A stretch of DNA of 64,000 bases from Myxococcales bacterium (GTDB lineage: Bacteria > Myxococcota > Myxococcia > Myxococcales > JAJYLH01). The translations under genes and the position numbers were made by a program. This document shows positions 52,041 to 62,867 of the stretch, piece after piece. The notes beneath the pieces were generated by a model. The model was not told where the DNA came from. It saw only the letters and a list, made by a program, of their open reading frames with translations, and made no database searches. Location: positions 1 to 64,000 of the forward strand of contig JAJYLH010000002.1 of the NCBI GenBank assembly GCA_021787845.1, given 5' to 3'. The stretch's first letter is position 1; every line of letters begins with the position of its first letter.

Positions 52041-52814
52041 CTACTCGCGCCGCGCCCAAAACAAGATGCGCTTGAACGCGAAGAAGTAGGGCCGGCGGTC
52101 GCCGAGCCGGGGCAGGAGGCGCTCGCGGTAGCGCGCGAGGAATTCCGGAAAGAGCGGCCCCAGGCGCTTTTCGTAGTCGGTCAGAAGCGTGCCCTTGACC
52201 CATTCGACCACGTCGTCGGGGGTCCCCAAGGGGTGGCCGTAGACCTGCAAGCGCACGTTCTGCCGCCGAAAGCCGAGGCGCTCGAGAAGCTCGGCGTAAC
52301 GCTCGGGCGCGAGCACCGGGGAGGCCCGCAAATACCCTCCGAGAGCGGTCCGGAATGGCTCCTCGCCGGCGACTTCCGCCGCGACCGTGTGCGACAGGTG
52401 ATCGTGGTTCGCGGGCACTTGCACGGCGAGCTGGCCCCCTGGCGCGATGAGGGCCGCCAGCCGCGCCAGGAGCGACTCGTGGTCGCTCACCCATTGAAGA
52501 GCGGCATTTGAAAAGACGACACTCCAGCCCGTCTCTTCGAACGATGCGAGGTCGGCCTGGGCGAAGGTGAGCCCGTCGCCTGCGAACGCCCGGCTCCTCT
52601 CCAGCATCGCCGCCGAGGTGTCGATTCCCACCGTCTCGCGCGCCTGCAAGCGCCGGTGCAGCGTCCGGGTCAGCTCGCCGGTGCCGCAGCCCAGGTCGAC
52701 GACGCGCCCGCCCGGCGCCGGCTGGCACAACGCGAGCAGGTCATGAAACGGCTGCGACCGCTCCGACTGGTAGCGCTGATATTGGTCCGGGTTCCACGCG
52801 TCCACGCCGCTCAT
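52041..52814 (-). CDS. Trans-aconitate 2-methyltransferase-like SAM-dependent enzyme
   Basis: The 257-residue class I methyltransferase has WNPDQYQRYQSERSQPFHDL at its N-terminus, SAM motif I VVDLGCGTGELT (about 38-49) and FSNAALQWVSDHESLLARL, all typical of Tam. Tam methylates trans-aconitate, an aconitase inhibitor. Its ATG overlaps the preceding gene's stop (ATGA), so it is the last gene of the glnB-ntrBC operon. Confidence 0.85.
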   Translation of the reverse strand: MSGVDAWNPDQYQRYQSERSQPFHDLLALCQPAPGGRVVDLGCGTGELTRTLHRRLQARETVGIDTSAAMLERSRAFAGDGLTFAQADLASFEETGWSVVFSNAALQWVSDHESLLARLAALIAPGGQLAVQVPANHDHLSHTVAAEVAGEEPFRTALGGYLRASPVLAPERYAELLERLGFRRQNVRLQVYGHPLGTPDDVVEWVKGTLLTDYEKRLGPLFPEFLARYRERLLPRLGDRRPYFFAFKRILFWARRE

Positions 52815-53341
52815 CGCTTTCGCTCCCGCTTGGCGAATGCACGCAGGGCCCTCTCGAGACGGGGGACGCCCACCGGGAACGGGGCGCGCACGACCTCCCG
52901 TCCGTCCGGCGCGTAGACGATGCCGATGGATTCGGTGAAGCCTTTTGCAAGCCCTGCCGCACTCGCGCCCTCGCCCTCCCAGTCGGGCACGAAAATGAGG
53001 TGGTGACCGCTGCTGGCAGGCGGCGGCAGTCCTGCTCTGCGGTAGAGCTGTCGGGTGCGTTCAACGCTCTCGCGGTACGCGTCCTTCATCTCGCGTCGCG
53101 CGAGGAACCGGAGCACGCCGGCCGATCCGCGGAGATCGACGCGGACGATCGTGACGTAGGGCACCTCGTGCAGCCGGAGCGAAAGCTCGGTGCCCGTCCG
53201 GATGGTGCTCTCGCGCATCTTGGAGTTGGAGAAGAACACCAGCAGGGGGCGGCCTCGGATCTGCGGCACCACCGGCTGGCCGAAGAGGTCCACCTGGCCG
53301 CCGAAGAGCGTCGTGGCGAGCAGCAGCGCTAACGCTTTCAT
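52811..53341 (-). CDS. Small exported protein of unknown function
   Basis: The 176-residue protein has an N-terminal signal peptide ([15 protein letters not shown]) and a soluble domain with a thioredoxin-like pattern ([38 protein letters not shown]) but no cysteines, so it cannot be a thiol oxidoreductase. It overlaps both neighbours by four bases (ATGA on each side), so it is translationally coupled between ntrC and the Tam-like gene. I cannot assign a function. Confidence 0.7.
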   Translation of the reverse strand: MKALALLLATTLFGGQVDLFGQPVVPQIRGRPLLVFFSNSKMRESTIRTGTELSLRLHEVPYVTIVRVDLRGSAGVLRFLARREMKDAYRESVERTRQLYRRAGLPPPASSGHHLIFVPDWEGEGASAAGLAKGFTESIGIVYAPDGREVVRAPFPVGVPRLERALRAFAKRERKR

Positions 53342-54735
53342 CGGCGCTTCCCCTCGGGGGTGAGGCCCAGCTCGTCCATCCTCCGCCTGAGGGAGTTGCG
53401 ATGGATGCCGAGCAGCGCCGCCGCCCGAACCTGGTTGCCCTGCGCCTGGGCGAGCGCGCGGGACAGGATCACCCGCTCGGCTTCGGCGAGCAGCCGCTCA
53501 TGGGCAGCGCCGCCGCCAAGCTCGGCCCCGACGCGCTCGGCGAACGCCCGCTCCCAGCCGACCGCCGGCGGCGCGGTCTGCGCCAGGACCGACTTCAGGT
53601 CGCGCGCGGCGATCGTCGCCTCCGACAGGCCCACCAGCACCGCTCGCAGAGCGTTCTCCAGCTCCCGGACGTTGCCCGGCCACGGGTGGCGCTGGAGGAG
53701 CTGGAGCGCCTCCGCCGAGATGCCGACCTCGCGCCCCCGCAGCTTGGGGCCGTCGCGCCGGAGGAAGTGCTGCGCGAGCGCCGGGATGTCCTCCCTCCGG
53801 TCGGAAAGCCGGGGCAGCTTCAGCGGCAGCACCCGCAGGCGGTAATAGAGGTCGGCGCGAAACCGGCCGGACGCGACCGCCCGCGCGAGGTCCAGGTTCG
53901 TCGCCGCGAGCACCCGCACGTTCACCCGCGTTGCCCGCCCCCCGACCCGGGAGATTTCGCCCTCCTGCAGCGCGCGCAGGAGCTTCGGCTGCAGCTCGAG
54001 CGGCAGCTCGCCGACCTCGTCGAGCAGGAGGGTACCGCCCTCGGCCAGCTCGAACTGCCCCGGCCGGGCGGCGGTGGCCCCGGTGAACGCGCCCTTCTCG
54101 TGGCCGTAGAGCTCGCTCTCGACCAGCTCGCCCGGCAGCGCCGCCAGGTTCACCGCCACGAAGGGACCCGCCGCCCGCGCGCTCGACGCGTGAATCGCCC
54201 GGGCCACCAGCTCCTTGCCGGTTCCGCTCTCGCCCTCGAGCAGGACCGGCAAGTCGGTCGGCGCCACCCGCCCGATGCGCTTGTAGACTTCCCGCATCGC
54301 CGCGCTCGTCCCCACCAAGCCGAACGGCGCCGCTCCCGTTGGGCCGGCGGCCTCGTGCTCGACGCGCGAGCGCTCGAGGGAAGTGCGCGCGAGCTGCTCC
54401 ACGTCGGCAAGGGCGAAGGGCTTGACCAGGTACTCGTCGGCGCCGCGCTTCATCGCCTCGATGGCGTGCTCGACCGTGTCCTGCGCGGTCACCACCACGA
54501 TGAGGGGCCGGGCCGGACTCCGCGCGAGGTCGCTCGCGACGTCGAGGCCGCTGCCGTCGGGAAGGCGGATGTCGACGAAGGCCAGGACGAACCGCTCGCC
54601 CTCGATCGCCCGCCGGGCTTCGGCAGCGCTTCCGGTGGCCGTCACGTCGAGCCCCGCGCCCGCGAGCGCGCGCTGGAGCACGAACCGGATGCCCGGCTCG
54701 TCGTCGACCACCAGGGCGCGCGGGCCGTCAGGCAT
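53338..54735 (-). CDS. NtrC-family sigma-54 response regulator
   Basis: The 465-residue protein has a receiver domain (about 1-120; acidic pocket Asp11/Asp12, phospho-acceptor Asp55, Lys in LVKPF), a sigma-54 AAA+ domain (about 142-375; [28 protein letters not shown]) and a Fis-type HTH at the C-terminus (about 425-460). With the PII gene and kinase upstream it is most likely NtrC (GlnG). Its start overlaps the kinase stop by eight bases. Confidence 0.92.
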   Translation of the reverse strand: MPDGPRALVVDDEPGIRFVLQRALAGAGLDVTATGSAAEARRAIEGERFVLAFVDIRLPDGSGLDVASDLARSPARPLIVVVTAQDTVEHAIEAMKRGADEYLVKPFALADVEQLARTSLERSRVEHEAAGPTGAAPFGLVGTSAAMREVYKRIGRVAPTDLPVLLEGESGTGKELVARAIHASSARAAGPFVAVNLAALPGELVESELYGHEKGAFTGATAARPGQFELAEGGTLLLDEVGELPLELQPKLLRALQEGEISRVGGRATRVNVRVLAATNLDLARAVASGRFRADLYYRLRVLPLKLPRLSDRREDIPALAQHFLRRDGPKLRGREVGISAEALQLLQRHPWPGNVRELENALRAVLVGLSEATIAARDLKSVLAQTAPPAVGWERAFAERVGAELGGGAAHERLLAEAERVILSRALAQAQGNQVRAAALLGIHRNSLRRRMDELGLTPEGKRR

Positions 54736-55777
54736 CGGAGATCCCGAGCGGCAGGAGCACTTGGGCTTCCAGGCCCGGCGCCAGATCCTTGAGCGAGAGC
54801 ATCCCGCCGTGCGCCTCCACCGTCCGGCGGGCGAGGACGAGACCGAGACCGGTACCGTTCGCCTTGGTGGTGAAGAACGGGGTGAAGAGGCGGTCGCGTC
54901 CGCTTCCCAGGCCCGGGCCGTTGTCGCGCACGGCGAACCGAAAAAGGCTGTGCGCGCGGCCGCCCGCGTCGCGCCGGCGCAGCGCCGCCTCGACGAACGC
55001 GGTCAGCTCGATGCGCCCGCCCGGCGCCGGCACCGCCTCCACCGCGTTCTTGACCAGGTTCGCCAGCGCCTCGAAGAGCCGCGCGCGGTCGGCGTCGAGC
55101 CGGGGCGCGGCCGGGTCGTAGCGCTCGACCACCTCCACCTCCTGGCCGCGCGCCTTGGCGAAGGCGTGCGCCTCGAGGGCGAGGTCGTGGAGGATTTCGG
55201 CGGGCGAGACCCGGTTCTTCCGCAGGTTCGGCGGGCGGGAGAGGTCCAGCATCTTGCCGACGAGCGCGTCGACCCGCTTCGTCTCGCGCAGGATCAGCGC
55301 CAGGTACTCGGCAGCGGCGCCGTCTGGCGCAAGATGCTGGGTGAGCAGCTCGGTCGCGCCCCGCACCGCCGCGAGCGGATTTCGCACCTCGTGGGCGAGG
55401 CCGGCCGCGAGCGCCGCCAGGTCGGTCGGCGGCCCCGGGCGATCGGTGGCCGCGGTCGCCTGAACGACCAGCACCGCGCCGACCAGCTTCCCTCCCGCCC
55501 ACCAGGGGCTCGCCTGGACGACTCCCGCGTGGTCGACGAGCGCGGTTCGCACCTCGCTCGACTGGATGGCGGCGGCGGCAAGGGCGGCGAGCGCCGGGCC
55601 GGCGGGGTCGAGCGCCGAAAGGGGGCGACCGGCGACCCGCGCGCGAGAGCGCCCGAGCCAGCTCTCGGCGGCGTCGTTCAAGAACGCCGGCGAGAGGGTC
55701 CGGTCGACGGCGAGGATCGGCGCGCCGACGCTCTCGACGAGGCTCAGGAGCGCTTCAGGCTCTACGGGAGCGGTCAC
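54728..55777 (-). CDS. NtrB-like sensor histidine kinase
   Basis: The 349-residue cytoplasmic kinase has a PAS domain (about 5-115), a dimerisation/phosphoacceptor helix with [20 protein letters not shown] (His about 137) and an ATP-binding domain with N-box [16 protein letters not shown] and [11 protein letters not shown]. There are no membrane segments. Its place between the PII gene and the NtrC gene argues for NtrB (GlnL), which PII controls. The GTG at 55777 lies eight bases after the PII stop. Confidence 0.9.
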   Translation of the reverse strand: MTAPVEPEALLSLVESVGAPILAVDRTLSPAFLNDAAESWLGRSRARVAGRPLSALDPAGPALAALAAAAIQSSEVRTALVDHAGVVQASPWWAGGKLVGAVLVVQATAATDRPGPPTDLAALAAGLAHEVRNPLAAVRGATELLTQHLAPDGAAAEYLALILRETKRVDALVGKMLDLSRPPNLRKNRVSPAEILHDLALEAHAFAKARGQEVEVVERYDPAAPRLDADRARLFEALANLVKNAVEAVPAPGGRIELTAFVEAALRRRDAGGRAHSLFRFAVRDNGPGLGSGRDRLFTPFFTTKANGTGLGLVLARRTVEAHGGMLSLKDLAPGLEAQVLLPLGISDA

Positions 55778-55785
55778 GGTGGCCT

Positions 55786-56755
<970 letters not shown>

Positions 56756-56855
56756 CTTCGGGCTCCTTCTCGCCGCGCGCTCGGTTCTCGATCCGCTCCG
56801 GCGAGCCGAGTCGCATGGTAGCTTCGCTCCGGCCTGGATTTTGAGGCGAGGCAGT

Positions 56856-59564
56856 GTGCAGACCCTGACACGGTACGCTTCGGAGCGTCTCCAGCTCCTG
56901 GAACGCCTGCGCCAGCAGGCCGCCGGAGCGAGCCTGGCCGAGCTGTTCCGTCCGGATCCGAACGCGCTGCGCTTCACCCTCGGGACCTCCCTCGCCGAGC
57001 TGCGGGTGCCCTTCCGGATTACGGCAGGGCTTCAGCAGATCGTCCAGACCGCGAGCGCGGAGGCCTTTTTCGCCGCCGCCCAGCGGCACAAGACGGAGAT
57101 CCTTGCGGACGAGTACGACCAGCTCGTGTTGGTGGAAGGCTTCGACCCGACCTTGATTCGGCCGCTCTCGTTCCAGCCGCCGCCGGGCGTGACGAGCGCC
57201 CGGCTCAAGGAATCATTCGCGGAGATCACCGAGAGCCATCACGGCCTGGACGCTGGGGTGGTCGAGAGCGTGCTCGCGGTCGGGCGCGCGGGGCGGCGGC
57301 TCTTGGTCGCGCTGCACTCGGTGCTCACCCGGGCCCGGCGGGAGGCTCGGGCCAACGACGCCGGCGAGCCGACCGCTTTCCTCTCGGCGCTGATGCTGCG
57401 GTCCGTCGCGCACCAGAGCTTCGCCTTGACCGGAGGGGCGCCGGTGTCGGAGCCGATGCGCCGGTTCTTGCGCTCCACGGCTGCGGTGCTGGTGGGCGGC
57501 GTCGTCCGGCTCGCCTTGAAGGAGGGCGGGCTATGGCGCGACGCTGGTCTGTCGCCCGGCGGCCATTCGGCAGCGCCCGCGCCCTCCGACCCGGTGACCC
57601 GGGAGGGCCTGTTGTCGTTGGCGGCGCTGGGCCAGCTCGCGTTCATGGGACCGCGGCCGGTCGTCCAGCGCAGCGGGGTCGCCGCCTGGGGAGTCGCGTT
57701 CGACCGGCTCTCGTTCGTCGAGGAAGCGGCGACCGCGTTGGAGGGCGGGCAGGACCCGGAGCTGCTGGCGCAGGACCTCGCGGGGCGCGCCCTGCGCGAC
57801 AAGGAGACGCAGCGGCAGATGGAGCGCGCTGGCGCGCTCGGGGTGTTGCGGGGACGGCTGAAGGAGCTGGCGCGATTGTGGGAGGGTCAGCGGGCGCCTG
57901 CGCTGCAGGTGCCCGACGGCGGTCTCGAGGGGCTCGTCATCGGGCGGGACGCGCTGGAGCGGCTCCTCGCTTCCGAATGGCGCCGCCAGGCGGCGGCGAA
58001 GAGCGCTCGGGAAGCGGCGCGGGCGGTTTCGAACGACGAGGCGCGGGCGCACCTCGAGCTGTTCGCCCGCGCGCTCAAGGAATATCGGGACGACGAGCCG
58101 GCGGCGTGGCTGGGGGCGAGCGACGCCCGGCTGGCGGCGGCGCGGGCGTCGGTGGCGCTGGCGGCGGACGTGGTGCTGGAGCGGCTTTCGAGCCAGGCGG
58201 CACAGCTCCTGCTCGAAAGGACCGGTACCGAGACCCGCAGCGGCGAGCAGGGTGAGTACGAGACCGGGCGGCTCTACCTCGTGGGAAGCGAGAACCGGCC
58301 GATTCTCAAGTCGCGGGTGCGGGCGCGGCAGGTGGGGCACCTGTTCGCGGACGTGAAGGACTTCACGCGGCGGACGGCGTTCTTGAAAGAGAACGTGATT
58401 GCCGACTTCCTGCAGCGGGAGTTCTACGCGCCGATTCTGGCGGCGGCGTCGGGCGAGATACCAGGCGACAGCGCTCCCAAGGGGCGGGTGGGCATCGAGC
58501 TCAACAATCTGCTGGGGGACGCGGTCTCGTTCTCCGGGGACATCGTGGAGCTGGTGCGGCTGTCGCACGACATCCGCAAGGCGTTGTCCGACTACGCGAA
58601 GCGGCTGGAGGCGGAGGGGTCGCAGCAGGACGTGACGGCGCGGGTGAAGAGCCTCGAGGCGAGGCTGTCGCAGCAGCGCGCCGAGATGGAGAGGCGGGAA
58701 GCGGCCCTCCTCGCGCAGGCGCGCGCCCTGGCGCCGGGCCAGAGGGAGGGGCTTCTCGCGCGGGCGAAGGGTCTACGCGAGGAGCTCTTGCGGCAGACGA
58801 AGCTGTTCGAGGCGGAGCGCAGCCGGGCGGCGGGAGAGAAGCTGGAGGCGGGCAGCTTCGTCTCGTTCGGGGCGGCGCCGGTGATCGCGCGCTTCCAGGA
58901 CCCGGTCTTCGGCGACATCAAGGTGGCGATTGCCGAGAAGATCAACGAGTCGGCGCGGGGGACGGCGCGCCAGGCGGCGGTGCGGGAGAGAGTTCACGCG
59001 GCGTGGACGCGCGCCCGGCGGGCGACGGGACGGCCCCTCGAGCTGCCGTTCTTCGTCCACGTCGAATCGCCGGGAGCGCTGGCGCTGCCGGCGCAGGAGG
59101 CGGCGCGGCTCGACGACCTGTTGGCCCGCGGCGACGAGAGCGGGGCGCAGGCGCTGTGGCTGGAGCTCGCGCGGCAACGGTTGGACGGCAGCGGTCCCGG
59201 TGAGGTCTACAACGCGGGGGCGGCGCTGAGCGAGGAGGCGCTGCGGGCCTATCTGGAGGCGCGGGCGGACGAGTTGGTGGCGCTGGAGCGCACCCTCGGC
59301 CTGAGCGAGATGCATCCGTCTCTCCGGGACCGCTTCTACTTCCCGCGCGGGAAGCTGGAGCTGGTGGGGGCGGTGCGGCCCGGGACCGGCGCGCTGGTCG
59401 AGCTGTTCGTGTTCCAGGGCCGGGCGCTCTTTCGGGGTTTCGAGGCGACGGCCGGGCTCGGCATCTTCGAGATCGTCGACCCGACGAACCCGTTGTTTCG
59501 CGCGCTCGCGGCGCAGCACGTCCCGCAGTGGGTGGAACAGATGCGACAAGCGAAGGGCTCGTAG
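56856..59564 (+). CDS. Large protein with a divergent, coiled-coil-split class III cyclase-like domain
   Basis: The 902-residue soluble protein has an N-terminal helical region (about 1-455) without a family I recognise. A class III nucleotide cyclase-like domain follows: HLFADVKDFTRRT (metal Asp about 499), then NNLLGDAVSFSGD (second metal Asp about 555), then a charged coiled coil (about 585-665), then SFVSFGAAPVIARF and VFGDIKVAIAEKINESA. The last block lines up with the cyclase G-D-x-V-N-x-A-A-R motif, but the conserved Asn and Arg are Val and Glu. Both metal aspartates remain, while transition-state residues are missing. A C-terminal domain (about 720-902) is unassigned. The GTG at 56856 follows GAGGCGAGG. 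TTG at 56841 is the alternative. Confidence 0.65.
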   Translation: MQTLTRYASERLQLLERLRQQAAGASLAELFRPDPNALRFTLGTSLAELRVPFRITAGLQQIVQTASAEAFFAAAQRHKTEILADEYDQLVLVEGFDPTLIRPLSFQPPPGVTSARLKESFAEITESHHGLDAGVVESVLAVGRAGRRLLVALHSVLTRARREARANDAGEPTAFLSALMLRSVAHQSFALTGGAPVSEPMRRFLRSTAAVLVGGVVRLALKEGGLWRDAGLSPGGHSAAPAPSDPVTREGLLSLAALGQLAFMGPRPVVQRSGVAAWGVAFDRLSFVEEAATALEGGQDPELLAQDLAGRALRDKETQRQMERAGALGVLRGRLKELARLWEGQRAPALQVPDGGLEGLVIGRDALERLLASEWRRQAAAKSAREAARAVSNDEARAHLELFARALKEYRDDEPAAWLGASDARLAAARASVALAADVVLERLSSQAAQLLLERTGTETRSGEQGEYETGRLYLVGSENRPILKSRVRARQVGHLFADVKDFTRRTAFLKENVIADFLQREFYAPILAAASGEIPGDSAPKGRVGIELNNLLGDAVSFSGDIVELVRLSHDIRKALSDYAKRLEAEGSQQDVTARVKSLEARLSQQRAEMERREAALLAQARALAPGQREGLLARAKGLREELLRQTKLFEAERSRAAGEKLEAGSFVSFGAAPVIARFQDPVFGDIKVAIAEKINESARGTARQAAVRERVHAAWTRARRATGRPLELPFFVHVESPGALALPAQEAARLDDLLARGDESGAQALWLELARQRLDGSGPGEVYNAGAALSEEALRAYLEARADELVALERTLGLSEMHPSLRDRFYFPRGKLELVGAVRPGTGALVELFVFQGRALFRGFEATAGLGIFEIVDPTNPLFRALAAQHVPQWVEQMRQAKGS

Positions 59565-59585
59565 CCTCGACCGGTCGCCCTCCGG

Positions 59586-60056
59586 TCACCCGCGGGGGCT
59601 CTGGCCGGTCGGAGGGGGCGGCAGCGCTGCCGCTTCGCCCATGCCCGACAGCTCGAGGCCGAGGCGCTGGGCGTAGGTGAAGATCCGGTCGTCCCGGTAG
59701 AACTCGCCGAAGACGATCCGCCGGACGCCGGCATTGGCCAGCAATTTGAAGCAAGGCCAGCAAGGGCTCGCGGTGGTATAGATGGTAGCGCCGTCGACGG
59801 CCACCCCGTTCTTCGCCGCCTGCACCAGCGCGTTCGCCTCGGCGTGGATGGTCGCGACGCAGTGGCCCTCCTCCATCATGTGGCCGGCCTCGGTGCAGTG
59901 GGGCAGACCCCGGATGGACCCGTTGTAGCCGGTGGAGAGAATCAGCCGGTCGCGCACCAGCACCGCGCCGACGTACTTGCGGTCGCAGGTCGCCCGGCTC
60001 GCGACCACCTTCGCGATTTCCATGAAGTAGCTGTCCCAGTCGGTGCGCCCGCTCAT
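59586..60056 (-). CDS. dCMP/deoxycytidylate deaminase-family protein
   Basis: The 156-residue zinc enzyme starts WDSYFMEIAKVVASRATCDR. The zinc ligands are in TIHAEANAL (His and catalytic Glu) and TASPCWPC. This is the dCMP deaminase pattern (dUMP supply), as in ComEB/Dcd-like proteins. It is convergent with the cyclase-like gene, 21 bp apart. Confidence 0.9.
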   Translation of the reverse strand: MSGRTDWDSYFMEIAKVVASRATCDRKYVGAVLVRDRLILSTGYNGSIRGLPHCTEAGHMMEEGHCVATIHAEANALVQAAKNGVAVDGATIYTTASPCWPCFKLLANAGVRRIVFGEFYRDDRIFTYAQRLGLELSGMGEAAALPPPPTGQSPRG

Positions 60057-60308
60057 CCGCTCGGCTCCCGGACGAAAGAAACGCAGTCTACCGTCGTTTC
60101 CCGCCGGCGCCGGTCGAACGGTCGAGCGCCCGTGCCGTGCGCGGGCGGGGGCCGGTGGCAATCGTGCGAGGTGGCCACGCCGCGCCGTGAGGGGCCCACC
60201 GGCCGGACGATGCCCGGCCGCGGGCCGGCCGGCGACAAAGGGTCCGACGGCGCTGAGGGTGAGCTAGAGCGGAGTCGTCCACCGCAAGCGGAGCCGAAGG
60301 AGGCGAAG

Positions 60309-61127
60309 ATGGTGAAGAGCACAGCTTGGGCAGCGCTGGCCGCGCTCGCGTTGTCCGTCCCGGCGCTCGCGTACGGCGCGCAGCAGAACCAGCACGGCTC
60401 GATGACCCAGAGCCCGACGACGCAGCAGCAGCCGTCGGGCACCGTGGGGCAGAACCGGGCGCCGAAGCCTTTCGCGACCAACGAGGTGAGCGGAAAGATC
60501 GCCAACGTCAGCCCGAGCGCGAAGGAAGTGGTGATCGCCCAGCCCGACGGGCAGCAGCAGAGCTTGAAGCTCGGCAGCAACGCCACCGTCTTCCTACAGG
60601 GCCGCTTGGGCTCGTTCAGCGACCTGAAGGAGGGCCAGCAGGTGCGGGCGGCGTACGAGATGCAGAACGGGCAGAAGACCCTGCGGTGGATCGAGGTGCG
60701 CCCGACCTCCGACACCGTCCAGCCGAAGGCTCCGTCGGCGCAGCCGTACCCCGGCAGCGGTGGCGACGCCCCGGCGAGCGGCGCCTGGAAGGGCTCGAAG
60801 ACCAAGGCCCAGAACCTCCAGACCATCGAAGGCAGCGTGGTCAAGGTGAGCGCCCGGCATCATCGGCTGGTGCTCAACGAGGCCGGCGAGCACGTGACGC
60901 TCCAGGTCAAGCGCGACGCGAAGATCTTCGTGCAGGGAAAGCGGGCGAGCCTGTCGGAGCTGAAGCCGGGGGACGAGGTGCGCGCCTCCTTCGAGACGCC
61001 GAAGACCGCCCGGAAGATCGCGGTGCGGGTGGAGACGGTGGGCGCCAAGGGGACGGCTCCGATGCAGCAGGGCGCCCAGCCGGGCGAGCAGGGAACGCCG
61101 CCGGGCAGCCAGCAGAACGCGCCCTAG
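60309..61127 (+). CDS. Exported protein with two related beta domains
   Basis: The 272-residue protein has a signal peptide cleaved after ALA (about 20-22), a Gln/Pro-rich linker, and two domains of about 70 residues with the same plan: VSGKIANVSPSAKEVVI to VRAAYE, and IEGSVVKVSARHHRLVL to VRASFE. Both share a FLQGRLGSFSDLKEGQQVRA / FVQGKRASLSELKPGDEVRA core, so an internal duplication is clear. The pattern resembles DUF5666-type OB folds. A Gln/Gly/Pro tail follows. GGAGGCGAAG precedes the ATG. Function unknown. Confidence 0.75.
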   Translation: MVKSTAWAALAALALSVPALAYGAQQNQHGSMTQSPTTQQQPSGTVGQNRAPKPFATNEVSGKIANVSPSAKEVVIAQPDGQQQSLKLGSNATVFLQGRLGSFSDLKEGQQVRAAYEMQNGQKTLRWIEVRPTSDTVQPKAPSAQPYPGSGGDAPASGAWKGSKTKAQNLQTIEGSVVKVSARHHRLVLNEAGEHVTLQVKRDAKIFVQGKRASLSELKPGDEVRASFETPKTARKIAVRVETVGAKGTAPMQQGAQPGEQGTPPGSQQNAP

Positions 61128-61150
61128 CCGGTTCGATTCGGGTGACAGGA

Positions 61151-61179
61151 GCGGCATCGGATTACGGATCCGGTGCCGC
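61151..61179. terminator. Bidirectional terminator-like hairpin
   Basis: GCGGCATCGGA (61151-61161) pairs with TCCGGTGCCGC (61169-61179) over 11 bp with one G-T pair and loop TTACGGA. It lies between the convergent genes ending at 61127 and 61186 and can serve both. Confidence 0.55.
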
Positions 61180-61185
61180 TTCTCG

Positions 61186-62091
61186 TCAGGGCGAGCGGCT
61201 GGAAGCGGCAGGGAGAATCGCGGCGGGCACCGTCGCCGCCTTGGCGCCCGTCGCGAGCTCGACCGGCTGGGGCTCGGGAAAATCGCGTGCTCCCAGATGC
61301 GCCGCGAGGAACGAGCGCACCTCGGTCAAGGGCGCGAGGAAAGTCTCCCCCGGCATCGGCACGTCGAAGCTCTCCCGGGCGTTGATGTCCACCTCGGCCG
61401 TCTGGTAGCCCTCGACCACGCCCGCGAGCCGGCCGCCCGGCACCACGAACACTCCCCCTCCCGAGGAGCCGTAGCCGATGGGCGCGTCGGTCTTCATGGA
61501 GGTGAAGCGCAGCGGCTGGCCGGGAGCGGTGTCGGCCGCCACGATCTGGCTGAGCATCCCCCCGGAGACCGAAAGGGCCCGGCCGTAGGGCGCGCCGACG
61601 ACCACCACCTCGTCGCCCATCTCGAGAGCGCTCTCGTCGGCCAACTGCGCTGCCGGAAGGGCGGCGTTCACCTCGAGAATCGCGAGGTCCGGGTCGGGGA
61701 CCGCGCCGATGGCGACGAGCTTCGCGGGAAGCCGGGCGACGATGCGCCCCATCTTTTCTCGCAGCACCTGGTAGGTCACGTGCTTCAAGCCGGTCTGGTC
61801 GGCGACGTGGGCGTTGGTCACGATCTCCGAGCGCGCCTTTCCGTCGGCGCCGGTGGTCGTCTGCACCACGACACCGCTGCCGCTTCGCGTGAGGGTCCCC
61901 GCCGCGAACACCTGCACCCCGACCGATTCGCGCAGCGCCTGGTGCACCACCTCGGCGCGGGTGCGCAGGCGCGCGGGCGCGTCGTTGGCGAGCGAGGGAA
62001 GCGAAGCGAGGAGGAGGGCGCAGGCGGTCGGCAGGGCGAGGCGAGGCAACGAGGCTCCGGAGGGTTCGAGGCGGGACGGCGCCCGCCTCAT
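61186..62091 (-). CDS. Exported trypsin-like serine protease (HtrA/S1C type, no PDZ)
   Basis: The 301-residue protein has a signal peptide (about 18-35, LALPTACALLLASLPSLAND) and a chymotrypsin-fold protease. The catalytic triad is visible as His95 (VTNAHVAD), Asp135 (PDPDLAILEV) and Ser210 (GYGSSGGGVF). There is no PDZ domain, unlike DegP. It probably acts in the periplasm on misfolded or regulatory proteins. Confidence 0.85.
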   Translation of the reverse strand: MRRAPSRLEPSGASLPRLALPTACALLLASLPSLANDAPARLRTRAEVVHQALRESVGVQVFAAGTLTRSGSGVVVQTTTGADGKARSEIVTNAHVADQTGLKHVTYQVLREKMGRIVARLPAKLVAIGAVPDPDLAILEVNAALPAAQLADESALEMGDEVVVVGAPYGRALSVSGGMLSQIVAADTAPGQPLRFTSMKTDAPIGYGSSGGGVFVVPGGRLAGVVEGYQTAEVDINARESFDVPMPGETFLAPLTEVRSFLAAHLGARDFPEPQPVELATGAKAATVPAAILPAASSRSP

Positions 62092-62181
62092 TGCGTGGGC
62101 GGGACCCGGGCGACGAGCATGTCAGGCGCGACGGGCCTTCGCACGCGCCGGGCGGGCGGTCGGCCTGCGAGCGGGCTTCTT

Positions 62182-62538
62182 TCAGGAGGCGGGCGCCGGC
62201 TCTCTGGACGGCAGGTAGCGCACGACCCGCACCGGTTCCATCGTGACCAGGCCCTCGGTCACCATCTCGTCGAGAATCGGCAGCAGCTTCTCCGCCCGCT
62301 CCTCGGTGTCGACCACCTCGATCAGCACCGGCAGCTCCTCCGACAGCCGCAGGTGGTGCGCGGCGTGCAGCACGTTCTTGGCGCCGAACCCCTCGATGCC
62401 GCGGATGACCGTGGCTCCGGCGTAGCCCTCGCGGCGCAGCCGCTCGACGAGCGCGGTGACGAGCGACGCGCGGTGCCACCTCTCCCCTTCGCCGAGAAAG
62501 ATGCGCACGAGCACCTGCTCTCCTTCCAGCCGTCGCAT
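62182..62538 (-). CDS. PII-like DUF190 protein
   Basis: The 118-residue protein reads RIFLGEGERWHRASLVTALV, then GATVIRGIEGFGAKNVLHAA and LPVLIEVVDTEERAEKLLP, the hallmarks of DUF190 (a PII-fold family). Members often neighbour CrcB fluoride exporters and may be nucleotide-regulated. No crcB is present here. The ATG at 62538 is 11 bases after AGGAGG. Confidence 0.8.
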   Translation of the reverse strand: MRRLEGEQVLVRIFLGEGERWHRASLVTALVERLRREGYAGATVIRGIEGFGAKNVLHAAHHLRLSEELPVLIEVVDTEERAEKLLPILDEMVTEGLVTMEPVRVVRYLPSREPAPAS

Positions 62539-62867
62539 CGCTTGTGTCGCCTCCTTGGGAGCCGCGGCGCGCCGACCGGAGCCGACGCCACCCGCGATGA
62601 GACAGATGACCACGGTCTCGGCGATGTTCAACAGCCGGGGTCGCGCGCTGGGCCCGTCGACCTCCGGCAGCGGTGCAGAAGGGCGCCGATCGACCGGCCG
62701 ACTCGAATCGCCGGGGGACCGCAAGGGGCGAGCGCCCGTTGGAATCGACGCCGGTGCCGTTGGTTTCCATCCGCTTACCGATCCCGCCGTCGCCTCTCCG
62801 GTGGGTGTGGCGGCTTGGGGTTCAAGCGCCGCCGTTTCGCGCCGATAAGGGCGGAAGGTACTGGTCG

